Positions 7,539 through 16,308 of a stretch of 21,510 nt of DNA are shown one piece after another. The translations under genes were made by a program, and so were the position numbers. The notes under the pieces are model-generated. The model was not told the DNA's origin. It was given only the letters and a program-made list of their open reading frames with translations, and searched no databases. How positions within the stretch are numbered: position 1 is the stretch's first letter; each line of letters opens with the position of its first letter. Source of the stretch: Puniceicoccaceae bacterium (GTDB lineage: Bacteria > Verrucomicrobiota > Verrucomicrobiae > Opitutales > Coraliomargaritaceae); NCBI GenBank assembly GCA_902516225.1, contig CABXXS010000017.1, forward strand, positions 1-21,510, read 5' to 3'.

Positions 7539-10016
7539 CTAAGTCTTCGCCGTGGTAAAGTTCATTCGAGAGATTCGTTTCATTTGAAACATAGTTAGTC
7601 CTATTAGGAAGAAACCAAGTATCCAAGCAATCGCGATAGCTACACCAAAACGCAAATACACATAAGCGTTATAAAAGATCTCAAGCCCAATAACATGTGT
7701 AGCGTAGTCTGGACCACCTCCTGTCATAACCAGTACATTATCTGCTGATTGGAACGCACCGATTAATACAAAAATCAGCTGAATCATAATCAGAGGACGA
7801 ATCGAAGGCAGTGTAATATGCCAAATGCGATCTAGGAATCCTGCGCCATCAATTGCGGAAGCCTCGTAGCTTTCATCCGGAACAGTCTTTAGTGCAGCAA
7901 GATAAATTAAGCATCCAGGCCCAACGCCTGCCCAGGCTAAGGGTAGAATGATTGATACCATGGCTTGCGACTTATCTTGTAGCCATTTGTGCGGGCCAAT
8001 ATTAATTATACTAAGTATTTGATTTAGCGCCCCTGTTTCAGATGGATCAAAAAACATCTTCCACATTAACATCACGATCAAACCTGAGACCAAGGCCGGC
8101 AAGTAGTAAAGGATACGAAAAATTACACTCCCTCTCGGTATCTCACTTAATAAAACAGCCAGTAAAATTGGAGGAATAAATACAAGTAACAAACACCAGA
8201 AGACATATTCTCCCGTTCGAAATAAAGAAATCCAAAATACATCATCAAATAAGACTGCCGCAAAATTATCAACTCCCACAAAAGTTGATCCTCCAATCAC
8301 ATTGTAATCTTGAAATGCCATTACAGCCCCACGCATCAGCGGATAGTAGTTAAATAAAAAGATCGCGAGCAAAGAAGGCATCAGGAGCACGTACGCTAGC
8401 CAATATTTCTTAAGCCATGCTTTGAACCCGAGTTTTCGCTCATTCGTAGTACCCGAAAAAAGACGCCAAACATACACAAAAAGTAACATAAACGATAAGA
8501 GCATAAAAAGCATCACAGCGACCGATACCTTGCGACGGAATGAAACCACATCTTCTGGTATGCGTCCCAACATCTTTTCATTTATATCTGAGACTGCTAC
8601 GTCGTAGAGTTCTTGTAAACGAGCAATACGGTCCGCCTTCTCGGGCATACGCGGAAGATCTTCAGCAAAAGCACTTTGTAATGGTTTACTAGCACGCTCG
8701 ATGTACACTTGGCAATTTTCTCCGTATGGTTCGGGAATAGAGTTTCGCATCGAATACTTAAGAGTCTCAGCCCATTGGGTCGGTACCGTTTTTACATATT
8801 CCTCGTAGCCAAAGAGCTTGAGTTTTTCGGGGTCTATAAAACTACCATAACCATTCTCAATATAGGTCTTAACTATTATGCGCTGCGCCTCTGGACTTCC
8901 TACGAAGCGGATAAACGCCCAAGTTGCTCGAATGAGATCTGGATCCTCTGTCGTAGCGCAAATTCCCAAACCTCGTACATGTAATTCGGTGATTGATTTA
9001 CCTATTGGACTCTTTGGAACTGGAATTAGACCAACTTCCTCTGGATTCATAGCAGATATGTGTTCATCCATGTTCATCAGAACGTCATTCATGTAGAGCA
9101 GTGCCATCCCAACACGCCCCTTATCCCACAAATGCCACGCTTCCCTACTACGCCCTACACCAAAACGCTGCTCACCGCTTGAATCTTTCCATGGACCGCC
9201 GACTAATTTTAAATAATAGTCCGCGGCCTCGATGGCGCCTGGATCATTGAATTTAGCGATCCAGCTACCAGTCTTTTCCTCGCGCTCCACGATCTTAGAA
9301 TCCATCGAGAAAAAGAACGGTAATGCTGTCCAGCTAGCGCCACCGGTCTCACTCAAGATCATTCCGTAACGATCCTGCTTAGGAGACTGAATTTGTTTGG
9401 CGATCGATAAGAGCTCACCCCAGCTCTTTGGGTACTCGGTTGCCGGATTAATTCCAGATTCCTGAAAAACAGTTTTATTATATGCCAAAACCCTGACGAA
9501 ATAATTAAACGGTAAATAGTAAAAATGCCTTTTACCATCCTCACCGACACGTGAGACCGCATCCCAAACCTGCGGGCGCACACGCGCTTCGAGTTCTTCA
9601 CGGTACATAATCGACGAATCATAAATCCCTAATTCGACTGCCTCGGCCACCGTCATATCAGCATTTATAAAATCATCTAAAGGTAATAAAAAATTACGGG
9701 CGATATAGCTACCTGATTGCCGTGTATTTACATGGATAGCATTGGGCGCTGTCTTACCTGCTATCGACATTAATAAAGGCGCTTCACCAGCTGCGCCCTC
9801 AAGACTCAATGATAGCGAGTTGCCTTCCGGATAAATGTGCGGGAATTTTTCCCTGAAAGCGCGATAGACCGCTAGCTCTGCCTTACCCGCAATGCTAAAG
9901 ATCGCGTCCGGACTAGGCGCAAAATCAGTTGTGCGTATATGAACTTCCTTTGGACCTTCTCCGTGTAATAAACCTCCATAAAGGCATAAAATAGTAAACA
10001 GAAAACGAATATTCAT
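7539..10016 (-). CDS. Fusion of extracellular solute-binding protein and MalF-type sugar ABC permease
   Basis: With the start at ATG 10016 this is an 825-residue protein. A signal peptide (1 to about 19, MNIRFLFTILCLYGGLLHGE) precedes a family-1 solute-binding domain at about 22-485 (YYLPFNYFVRVLAYNKTVF and WAFIRFVGSPEAQ are typical). A membrane anchor follows at about 497-519. The MalF-type permease at about 535-820 has the EAA loop YEASAIDGAGFLDRIWHITLP (717-737) and the typical TGGGP (765-769). Export of the N-terminus, one inward helix and then the permease helices give a consistent topology. A TTG at 10040 would extend the frame by 8 residues and overlap the AraC gene, but it would spoil the signal peptide, so ATG 10016 is preferred. 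Fused binding protein and permease occur in other ABC families but are unusual for CUT1 sugar importers. The substrate is probably an oligosaccharide. Confidence 0.92.
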   Translation of the reverse strand: MNIRFLFTILCLYGGLLHGEGPKEVHIRTTDFAPSPDAIFSIAGKAELAVYRAFREKFPHIYPEGNSLSLSLEGAAGEAPLLMSIAGKTAPNAIHVNTRQSGSYIARNFLLPLDDFINADMTVAEAVELGIYDSSIMYREELEARVRPQVWDAVSRVGEDGKRHFYYLPFNYFVRVLAYNKTVFQESGINPATEYPKSWGELLSIAKQIQSPKQDRYGMILSETGGASWTALPFFFSMDSKIVEREEKTGSWIAKFNDPGAIEAADYYLKLVGGPWKDSSGEQRFGVGRSREAWHLWDKGRVGMALLYMNDVLMNMDEHISAMNPEEVGLIPVPKSPIGKSITELHVRGLGICATTEDPDLIRATWAFIRFVGSPEAQRIIVKTYIENGYGSFIDPEKLKLFGYEEYVKTVPTQWAETLKYSMRNSIPEPYGENCQVYIERASKPLQSAFAEDLPRMPEKADRIARLQELYDVAVSDINEKMLGRIPEDVVSFRRKVSVAVMLFMLLSFMLLFVYVWRLFSGTTNERKLGFKAWLKKYWLAYVLLMPSLLAIFLFNYYPLMRGAVMAFQDYNVIGGSTFVGVDNFAAVLFDDVFWISLFRTGEYVFWCLLLVFIPPILLAVLLSEIPRGSVIFRILYYLPALVSGLIVMLMWKMFFDPSETGALNQILSIINIGPHKWLQDKSQAMVSIILPLAWAGVGPGCLIYLAALKTVPDESYEASAIDGAGFLDRIWHITLPSIRPLIMIQLIFVLIGAFQSADNVLVMTGGGPDYATHVIGLEIFYNAYVYLRFGVAIAIAWILGFFLIGLTMFQMKRISRMNFTTAKT

Positions 10017-10026
10017 GAAACTAAAA

Positions 10027-10902
10027 TCATTCGTCCTCAAATTTCAATGTCGCAGAATTACGACGATAAGTAGCTGGTGGAGTATCAAAATATCGTTTGA
10101 AAGCTTTAGAGAAAGCAAATGGACAATGATATCCAACTCGCTCTGATATCATAATCATAGTCAAATCAGTTGCTCTTAATAATTCACTAGCATGCTCCAT
10201 ACGAATACGAATGAGCATGCCTTCCGCGGTTAAAGAATAATTCTCTTTCATTATACGCTGGAATTGCCGAATAGACATATGCATCTTTTTGGCGAGAGTT
10301 GGTAGTTTCCACCCTGCACCTGGGTTAGCGTTTACTTCTTCCCATAATTTAGAGAGTCGCAAACGCATTCGACTCACTCCTCCTGACTGCTCTACCTGTA
10401 AGTTACGGATAATCGCCTTAGAGATGTACGTGGCCAATCCTAATGGTATTTTAGAGCCTGATACATTCGTGGCAGCAGACTCCTGTAAGTAAGCCTCAAT
10501 GGAGTAAATCAAAGGCACCGTACTATTAGCAATATCCTGGTGAAAAACCGAATCTTCGAGATGAACAAAATCATGAGATCGGTAGAGCGCAGCAGATACA
10601 AATTTCCAATTATTCGTAGCTGCGTATCGATAAGCAGTATCGCAAGGGCCCACCCAAATTTGCCCTGCTTCCAAGACACCTGACTTACCCATGCATTCGT
10701 ATTCTGCGGATCCAGAATAAGTAATCAAAGCTAGGTGCCATGAAAAAGATAAGCGTCTTATTTCGTAAGGTGGAGCTACCTCGTGCAAGCCTACACCACG
10801 GATTCCGTGATCGCGAAAGGGCGCCGCATAACGAGGTGCCATTGGTAAATGTTGATCACGGCAAGTATCAGGTATACAGTAAAATTCTTTAATAGAGTCC
10901 AT
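10027..10902 (-). CDS. AraC-family transcriptional regulator
   Basis: This 291-residue protein starts at ATG 10902. Residues about 40-110 form a cupin-like sensor region (SFSWHLALITYSGSAEYE, then EAGQIWVGP at 78-86). The C-terminal region, about 185-283, is a double helix-turn-helix of the AraC/XylS type. It contains LPTLAKKMHMSIRQFQRIMKE (200-220) and ISERVGYHCPFAFSKAFKRY (252-271), followed by PPATYRR. The gene is embedded between the ATPase gene (29 bp upstream) and the binding protein-permease fusion (10 bp downstream), so it is probably made from the same transcript. The most direct reading is a sugar-responsive activator of this cluster, possibly autoregulated. The ligand and operator are unknown. 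Confidence 0.93.
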   Translation of the reverse strand: MDSIKEFYCIPDTCRDQHLPMAPRYAAPFRDHGIRGVGLHEVAPPYEIRRLSFSWHLALITYSGSAEYECMGKSGVLEAGQIWVGPCDTAYRYAATNNWKFVSAALYRSHDFVHLEDSVFHQDIANSTVPLIYSIEAYLQESAATNVSGSKIPLGLATYISKAIIRNLQVEQSGGVSRMRLRLSKLWEEVNANPGAGWKLPTLAKKMHMSIRQFQRIMKENYSLTAEGMLIRIRMEHASELLRATDLTMIMISERVGYHCPFAFSKAFKRYFDTPPATYRRNSATLKFEDE

Positions 10903-10931
10903 GTGTATTTACTTTATATTTGGAGACCTAT

Positions 10932-12056
10932 TTACGAAGAAACACACAGACGAGTTTCATCTTCCGCATCAAATAAATGAGCTTCTTCAAGAATCGGTTT
11001 TACGCAAAGATTTTGTCCAACCACAGATTGTATAATTCCAGGCAAACGAACAATTAGTTTATCTCCGGCGATTGTACTTAGATGAATAAAACTTTCAGCT
11101 CCAAGCGGCTCTCCCAATTCAATTTGCGTTCGTATAGCGCCCTCTTCATCGTCTGCACACGCAATAAAGTGCTCTGGCCTTACACCTAAAATAAACTCTT
11201 TTCCGCTGTTAGCTTGAGCAGTCGCCAATAATCGATCCGTCAGAGTAATATGTCCTGTTTGCTCCGTCTGACCTGAAAAATGAAATGTGCCCTCTGACTG
11301 AGAAAATATACCTCGAATAAAGTTCATCTGAGGTAAGCCAATAAAACTAGCAGTAAATAAATTTGCAGGACGTTGATAAATGTTTACTGGCTTATCCACC
11401 TGCATTATTTCGCCATCTTTCATAACACAAATCCGATCTCCCATTGTCATTGCTTCTGTTTGGTCATGGGTGACATATAACATAGTAGCATTCAATCGTT
11501 CATGTAACTTGGAAATTTCGGTACGCATCTGCACTCTCATCTTGGCATCAAGATTAGAAAGTGGTTCATCAAAAAGAAACACTTCTGGCTTTCGAACTAT
11601 GGCACGCCCTAGCGCGACACGCTGACGTTGCCCACCAGACAATGCCTTGGGCTTGCGATTTAATAATTCGCTAAGACCTAAAATATCGGCAGCCTCGTTA
11701 ACTCGATCACGTATTTCGGCTTTAGCAGTTTTACGTAACTTTAAGCCAAATGCCATATTCTCAAAAACAGTCATATGCGGATATAATGCGTAGTTCTGAA
11801 ATACCATGGCAATGCCCCGATCTTTGGGCAGCTGCTCATTCATGCGGCGCTCCCCAATAAGCAAATCACCGCCAGTAATCTCTTCTAGTCCAGCTATCAT
11901 ACGCAAAGTAGTAGATTTACCACAACCCGAGGGTCCGACTAGAACCATGAATTCCTTATCTTTGACAACTAAGTCGATCTCCTTTACCGCGTGAAAAGCA
12001 TCCTTGGAACCAGGACTGTAAATCTTGGAAAGTTTTCTAAGCGTTAGACCAGACAT
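10932..12056 (-). CDS. Sugar ABC transporter ATP-binding protein (MalK/UgpC/MsmX type)
   Basis: This 374-residue cytoplasmic ATPase powers a CUT1 sugar importer. The ATPase core has Walker A GPSGCGKST (41-49), the Q-loop Gln87 in VFQNYALYPHMTVFEN, signature LSGGQRQRVALGRAI (139-153), Walker B VFLFDEP (159-165), D-loop SNLDAKMR and the H-loop His197 (YVTHDQTEAMT). Residues about 240-370 form the OB/TOBE regulatory extension (ILGVRPEHF is typical). The length is normal for MalK. It should pair with the EAA loops of the two permease proteins downstream. It is the first gene of the cluster, and the long AT-rich region upstream is the likely promoter region. MsmX-type ATPases can serve several importers, so it may not be dedicated. 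Confidence 0.95.
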   Translation of the reverse strand: MSGLTLRKLSKIYSPGSKDAFHAVKEIDLVVKDKEFMVLVGPSGCGKSTTLRMIAGLEEITGGDLLIGERRMNEQLPKDRGIAMVFQNYALYPHMTVFENMAFGLKLRKTAKAEIRDRVNEAADILGLSELLNRKPKALSGGQRQRVALGRAIVRKPEVFLFDEPLSNLDAKMRVQMRTEISKLHERLNATMLYVTHDQTEAMTMGDRICVMKDGEIMQVDKPVNIYQRPANLFTASFIGLPQMNFIRGIFSQSEGTFHFSGQTEQTGHITLTDRLLATAQANSGKEFILGVRPEHFIACADDEEGAIRTQIELGEPLGAESFIHLSTIAGDKLIVRLPGIIQSVVGQNLCVKPILEEAHLFDAEDETRLCVSS

Positions 12057-12435
12057 AATTATTTAGTAAATAAATAGTAAGTGATGAGGTATGATTAGAC
12101 CAAAATATTAACGCAGAAAGTTTCTACTAATAATTATCTATATACAGTAATACTACAATATATATATTGTCGGAATGAGACATTGTAAAGTGCAAGCCTT
12201 AAGATAATTTTGTCAAGCCAATGATCCGATAAGAGGTTTCATATACTTTAAATTTATATGTCTTAAATTAGTTGTAAAATAATCAATAATGAAAGCTAGA
12301 ATTTATATAATTCGCAATAGATCATCATTTTTATACAATTAAATTTAGGCACTGATAAGTCGTAAAAGAACATAAAAAAGCGCAGAATGACATCTTGACC
12401 CGCCTATCTATCACGCGTTCTATAAGACAAATTAT
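12057..12435. other. AT-rich intergenic region between diverging transcripts
   Basis: This 379-bp stretch separates the minus-strand ABC cluster from the plus-strand genes. No convincing coding frame was seen. It should hold the promoter of the sugar cluster. Read on the minus strand, a weak TTGTAG (12158-12153) and TAATTA (12136-12131) are 16 bp apart, and a perfect TTGACA (12216-12211) has no good -10 partner at 16-18 bp. The most distinct element is the 16-bp palindrome at 12155-12170, listed separately. Confidence 0.5.
12155..12170. promoter_or_regulatory. Perfect 16-bp palindrome, candidate operator of the sugar cluster
   Basis: ACAATATATATATTGT is identical to its reverse complement. 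It lies about 100 bp upstream of the ATPase start codon and overlaps a weak -35-like TTGTAG on the minus strand. Perfect dyads of this size often bind dimeric repressors, but the centre is alternating TA in AT-rich DNA and could arise by chance. AraC-family proteins usually prefer direct repeats, so the local AraC protein is not the obvious binder. Confidence 0.35.
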
Positions 12436-12836
12436 ATGGAAAATCTATTTAACATAATCCCTACCATAATTTTCATCATTTCTTTCTCAGCTGCATCTGT
12501 GGCTTATTTTAAAAAGAAAAAAAGTTACTATATAGCCGCAAAGAAGTAGGAACTGTAACCTCCGTTTTCGAAGAAAAATCTAGCAAGGGAGTTATGATCA
12601 AATACCCGCTGATTCAGTATCGGTCTGAAAATGGTAGTTTACTTGAGTACAAGAGTAAATCCGGCAGTTCTAGTTGGAAGATAAATAAAGGAGACGAGAT
12701 AAATATATTTATTAACAGAAAAAATTCTAATGACATTGAAATTGAAAATTTTTTAGCACAATGGGGGAATTCTTTAATTTTCTCATTTGCCGCTTTTACT
12801 AGCTTTATTATGATACTCTTAGTAAATTTAAGTTAA
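12436..12836 (+). pseudogene. DUF3592-like small membrane protein gene split by a -1 frameshift
   Basis: The first frame runs from ATG 12436 to TAG 12547-12549 (37 codons) and encodes MENLFNIIPTIIFIISFSAA plus a Lys-rich tail, a single membrane helix. The second frame, offset by -1, is open from 12513 to TAA 12836. It encodes EVGTVTSVFEEKSSKGV, YPLIQYRSENGSLLEY, a Gly/Ser loop, then GDEINIFINRKN and a C-terminal membrane helix. The in-frame ATG at 12594 falls inside the domain. Joined together, about 133 residues reproduce the DUF3592 layout: TM, G-T-V strand, Y-P-x-x-x-Y strand, G-D-x-x strand, TM. The frames overlap across an A7 run at 12517-12523, where one missing A or ribosomal slippage would explain the split. 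It may be a true pseudogene, a sequencing error or a programmed frameshift. The function of the family is unknown. Confidence 0.7.
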
Positions 12837-12944
12837 ATTCGAATAAAACTTACTTGGATTTGTTCTTACGTAGACTACTATTAACACATTGAAATATAAC
12901 CGAGGAAATTAAACTTTGTACCCTGTATCTATCCTATCTTTAAG

Positions 12945-14330
12945 TTGATCTACAACAAACGGCTCACGATTTTTATTACAATGGTCGCCACTATAGGTGG
13001 CTTTCTTTTTGGGTTCGACTCGGGTGTTATAAATGGCACGGTCGATGGCTTACAAACCGCATTTAATTCCGACAATGTGGGTACAGGCTTTAACGTGGCC
13101 TCCATGCTGCTAGGATGCGCCGTTGGAGCATTTTTAGCTGGTACTCTAGCTGATCGCTTTGGTCGTCGAGGCGTCCTTTTGCTAGCAGCACTTTTTTTTA
13201 CTGCGAGTGCCTGGGGTTCCGGCATCTCACTAACTTCCCTAGAGTTCGTCTTCTACCGCATACTTGGCGGACTTGCTGTTGGTGCAGCTTCTGTATTAGC
13301 GCCTGCTTATATTAGTGAAATTGCTCCTGCGCAGTATCGTGGCAGACTCTCCTCGATACAGCAAATCGCGATTATAAGCGGTCTTTTCTGTTCTTTTCTG
13401 AGTAATTATGTAATAGCGCAAGCTGCCGGCAACACTGAGGATATTTTAGCCTGGGGATATGAGGCTTGGCGCTGGATGTTCTGGGTAGAACTAGTTCCTG
13501 CGGTGACTTTCCTCTTTGCCTTGCTCCTAATCCCCGAGAGTCCACGCTATTTAGTGGCCTCAGGCCAAAAAGCAAAAGCCATAGCAGTCTTAGAACGCCT
13601 TATGGGAGATTCTGCTAGGGACACGTGTAATTCTATTGAAGCAACACTTTCTGCGAACTCTCGTGGTTCTGAGTTTAAGGATGTGCTTGGACCTTTTGGT
13701 CTCAAGCCGATCGTTTGGGTCGGCCTCACATTAGCTGCTTTCCAGCAATTTGTTGGTATTAACGTAGTTTTTTATTACGGCTCTGTACTTTGGCAGTCTG
13801 CTGGTTTTGGTGAGAGTGATGCTCTATTAATTAATGTAATTAGTGGAGCCGTTAGCATTGGTGCATGCATAGCTGCCTTACTAACCATCGACCGGATAGG
13901 GCGCAAACTCATGTTACTAATTGGTTCGGCTGGGATGACGCTGACTCTTGGATTGTTAGCGTATTCATTCACTCAGGCGAGTATGCATCCGAGCGGTGAC
14001 TTACAATTAGACGGTGCGTGGGGACCAATCGCTCTAGTCGCTGCAAATTTTTATGTCGTATTTTTCAATTTCTCATGGGGCCCTGTAGTGTGGGTTTTAC
14101 TTGGTGAAATGTTTCCTAATCAATTTCGTGGTACCGCTCTAGCCATCAGCGGTCTTTCAATGTGGGCTGCAAACTTTGCTATCACCATTACATTCCCAAT
14201 GTTACTGAGTGGAGTTGGATTGGGCGGTGCCTACATTCTTTACACTTCATGCGCTTTCTTTTCATTCTTTCTTGTCTGGAAATTTGTTAGAGAGACAAAG
14301 GGAATAGAATTAGAGGCTATGATTGGATAA
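12945..14330 (+). CDS. MFS sugar porter family sugar:H+ symporter
   Basis: This 461-residue, 12-helix inner-membrane transporter belongs to the sugar porter family (XylE, GalP, AraE, GLUT). It carries the full motif set: GGFLFGFDSGVINGT (18-32), DRFGRR (70-75), R-x-LGGLAVG (105-113), PESPRYL (198-204), QQFVGIN (267-273), DRIGRK (316-321), WGPVVWVLLGEMFPNQFRG (378-396) and ETKG (450-453). The sugar cannot be named from this; a pentose or hexose is likely. The start is TTG at 12945. The first in-frame ATG (12981) would begin 12 residues later and cut into the first helix, while the TTG start gives the usual short basic N-terminus. A GAGGA at 12902-12906 is too far upstream to serve this TTG. 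The gene probably complements the ABC importer by taking up free monosaccharide. Confidence 0.93.
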   Translation: MIYNKRLTIFITMVATIGGFLFGFDSGVINGTVDGLQTAFNSDNVGTGFNVASMLLGCAVGAFLAGTLADRFGRRGVLLLAALFFTASAWGSGISLTSLEFVFYRILGGLAVGAASVLAPAYISEIAPAQYRGRLSSIQQIAIISGLFCSFLSNYVIAQAAGNTEDILAWGYEAWRWMFWVELVPAVTFLFALLLIPESPRYLVASGQKAKAIAVLERLMGDSARDTCNSIEATLSANSRGSEFKDVLGPFGLKPIVWVGLTLAAFQQFVGINVVFYYGSVLWQSAGFGESDALLINVISGAVSIGACIAALLTIDRIGRKLMLLIGSAGMTLTLGLLAYSFTQASMHPSGDLQLDGAWGPIALVAANFYVVFFNFSWGPVVWVLLGEMFPNQFRGTALAISGLSMWAANFAITITFPMLLSGVGLGGAYILYTSCAFFSFFLVWKFVRETKGIELEAMIG

Positions 14331-14511
14331 TCTATACATTATAGTAAGAGCGCTTGAATCGACCCGCGAGCTTATGACACATCTAGCCCAAGTTTGAAGG
14401 CTATTGATAGCTTCCATGCTTGATTAAAAGGTGATTTACTGCCTTTATCCCACCCCTTTAACAAAAACTCAGTGCCACAAAAAAGTACAAATCACTACAA
14501 ACAGTAAAAAA

Positions 14512-16296
14512 ATGAAAACTAATCCAGCAATCGACTTCCCTGAACAGGACGAAATCGGCCCCGAAATGAAGGGCGCTGACGCCCTAGTTGCCTCACTTGA
14601 GCGCGAGGGTGTGGATGTGGTGTATGCTTACCCCGGTGGTGCTTCAATGGAGTTACACCAAGCACTGACAAAGAGTACTAAGATTCGCACTATTCTACCT
14701 CGCTTCGAACAAGGTGGCGGGTTTATGGCTCACGGCCATGCTCGTGCTACTGGTAAAGCTAGCGTATGTATGGCGACTTCGGGTCCCGGTGCGACGAATT
14801 TGGTAACCTGTATTGCAGATGCATTTATGGACAGTATCCCTTTGATCGCGATCACTGGACAGGTTTACCAGCAATTTATTGGAAAAGCAGCTTTTCAAGA
14901 AACCGACTTCTTCGGCATGACCCTACCAATTGTAAAGCATAGCTTTCTTGTGCTTGATAAAAAAGATCTACCTCGAGTAGTAAAAGAGGCATTCCACATA
15001 GCCACAACTGGTCGCCCTGGACCCGTAGTCATCGATATTCCAAAAGATGTACAACAAGAGATCTTTAAGCCGATCTTTCCTGCCAAATTGGAGATACCTG
15101 GATATAAAATCGAGTCGACAAAGCCGGAAGCTAGTGACGAAGAATTAATAAAGGTCCTTGATCTAATCGGTGAGGCAAAACGCCCAGTTCTTTACATCGG
15201 TGGAGGTATTATATCTGCAGATGCCCACATCGAACTACGTGAGTTTGCTGAACTAACTGGGATACCAGTAGCCTCCACACTAATGGGACTAGGCGCCTTT
15301 GACGCGGAACACCCACAATCACTCTATTGGTTCGGTATGCACGGCACAGTTGCAGGTAATTGGGCCGTTTGCGATAGCGACATCCTCATTTGTGCTGGGG
15401 CACGTTTCGATGATCGCATTACTGGAAAAGTTGAAAAATTCGCTCCAGACGCTGAGATCGTCCATATTGATATCGATGTGTCCGAACATCACAAAAACAA
15501 ACGTGTCGATTACCCGATACACTCGGACATAAGATATGCGCTCAAACGCTTAATTGAGCTCATTAGAAAAGGAAAGTTGAAAACGCCTGATCTAAGCGAC
15601 TGGTTTAAAACAATCAACGGATGGAAAGAACAGTATCCTTTTTCATACGATAAAAGTGGACACATCACCCAACAAGAGGCGATTGAAACACTCTATGAAG
15701 TGACAAAAGGTGATGCCATCATCACAACTGGTGTGGGTCAGCACCAAATGTGGGCCGCGCAATTCTTCAAGTTCCGTGAACCACGCACATACATTAGCTC
15801 GCTAGGGCTTGGTACGATGGGCTTTGGCTTACCAGCAGCGATTGGAGCGAAAGTCGCATTCCCCGACAAACTAGTGGTCAACATCGACGGGGACGGCTGC
15901 TTCTTAATGAACGTACAGGAACTTGCCACTGCTAAAATAGAGAAGATTAATGCTAAGACAATAATTCTTAATAACCAACACCTTGGCATGGTAGTTCAAT
16001 GGGAAGATCTACTCTACGAAAGCGTCCGCGGGCAGACTATACTTTGCGACAAAGATAACATCGGTGGTCCAGACAATACAGATGCTCTTTACCCAGACTT
16101 CGTTAAAATTTCTGAAGGCTTCGGCGTGGCTGGCGATCGTGTCGTAAAGCGCGAAAACCTTCGCCCAGCGATAGAAAAAATGATCGCCCATGATGGTCCT
16201 TATGTACTCGAAGTGGTCGTGCCCTACACAGAGCATGTGCTACCGATGATCAAACAAGGGCTTTCTGCTAAGGAAATACTTATTAAATCTGAGTAG
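14512..16296 (+). CDS. ilvB: Acetolactate synthase (acetohydroxyacid synthase) large subunit
   Basis: This cytoplasmic ThDP- and FAD-dependent enzyme condenses pyruvate with pyruvate or 2-ketobutyrate in valine, leucine and isoleucine synthesis. It has 594 residues from ATG 14512. A GTG at 14431 would add 27 residues unlike the family, so it was not used. The ThDP activation Glu is E66 in PRFEQGG (RHEQGA in most homologues). [12 protein letters not shown] is at 88-99. The AHAS hallmark [13 protein letters not shown] lies in the middle domain. The ThDP-binding motif runs from GDG (460-462) to NN (487-488). [12 protein letters not shown] carries W497 at the position of the herbicide-contact Trp of other AHAS enzymes. 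These features favour the biosynthetic AHAS over the catabolic FAD-independent form. No small subunit gene (ilvN/ilvH) follows. A spacer of 227 bp leads to carB. Confidence 0.95.
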   Translation: MKTNPAIDFPEQDEIGPEMKGADALVASLEREGVDVVYAYPGGASMELHQALTKSTKIRTILPRFEQGGGFMAHGHARATGKASVCMATSGPGATNLVTCIADAFMDSIPLIAITGQVYQQFIGKAAFQETDFFGMTLPIVKHSFLVLDKKDLPRVVKEAFHIATTGRPGPVVIDIPKDVQQEIFKPIFPAKLEIPGYKIESTKPEASDEELIKVLDLIGEAKRPVLYIGGGIISADAHIELREFAELTGIPVASTLMGLGAFDAEHPQSLYWFGMHGTVAGNWAVCDSDILICAGARFDDRITGKVEKFAPDAEIVHIDIDVSEHHKNKRVDYPIHSDIRYALKRLIELIRKGKLKTPDLSDWFKTINGWKEQYPFSYDKSGHITQQEAIETLYEVTKGDAIITTGVGQHQMWAAQFFKFREPRTYISSLGLGTMGFGLPAAIGAKVAFPDKLVVNIDGDGCFLMNVQELATAKIEKINAKTIILNNQHLGMVVQWEDLLYESVRGQTILCDKDNIGGPDNTDALYPDFVKISEGFGVAGDRVVKRENLRPAIEKMIAHDGPYVLEVVVPYTEHVLPMIKQGLSAKEILIKSE

Positions 16297-16308
16297 GATA
16301 TTTAAATT

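Noticed and set aside
8422..9096. Several plus-strand frames of 60-90 codons opposite the fusion gene and elsewhere
   Set aside because: They lie antisense to well-supported genes, have unlikely compositions and match no family I recognise.
10017..10040. Start of the binding protein-permease fusion at TTG 10040
   Set aside because: It would add eight polar and acidic residues before a good signal peptide and overlap the AraC gene; ATG 10016 is better.
14400..14411. Small hairpin GCTATTGATAGC before ilvB
   Set aside because: The stem is only 5 bp with a 2-base loop, no T run follows, and no leader peptide with branched-chain codons was seen, so an attenuator is not supported.
14431..14511. 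N-terminal extension of acetolactate synthase from GTG 14431
   Set aside because: The extra 27 residues are rich in Lys/Thr/Gln and unlike any AHAS N-terminus; ATG 14512 gives the normal length.
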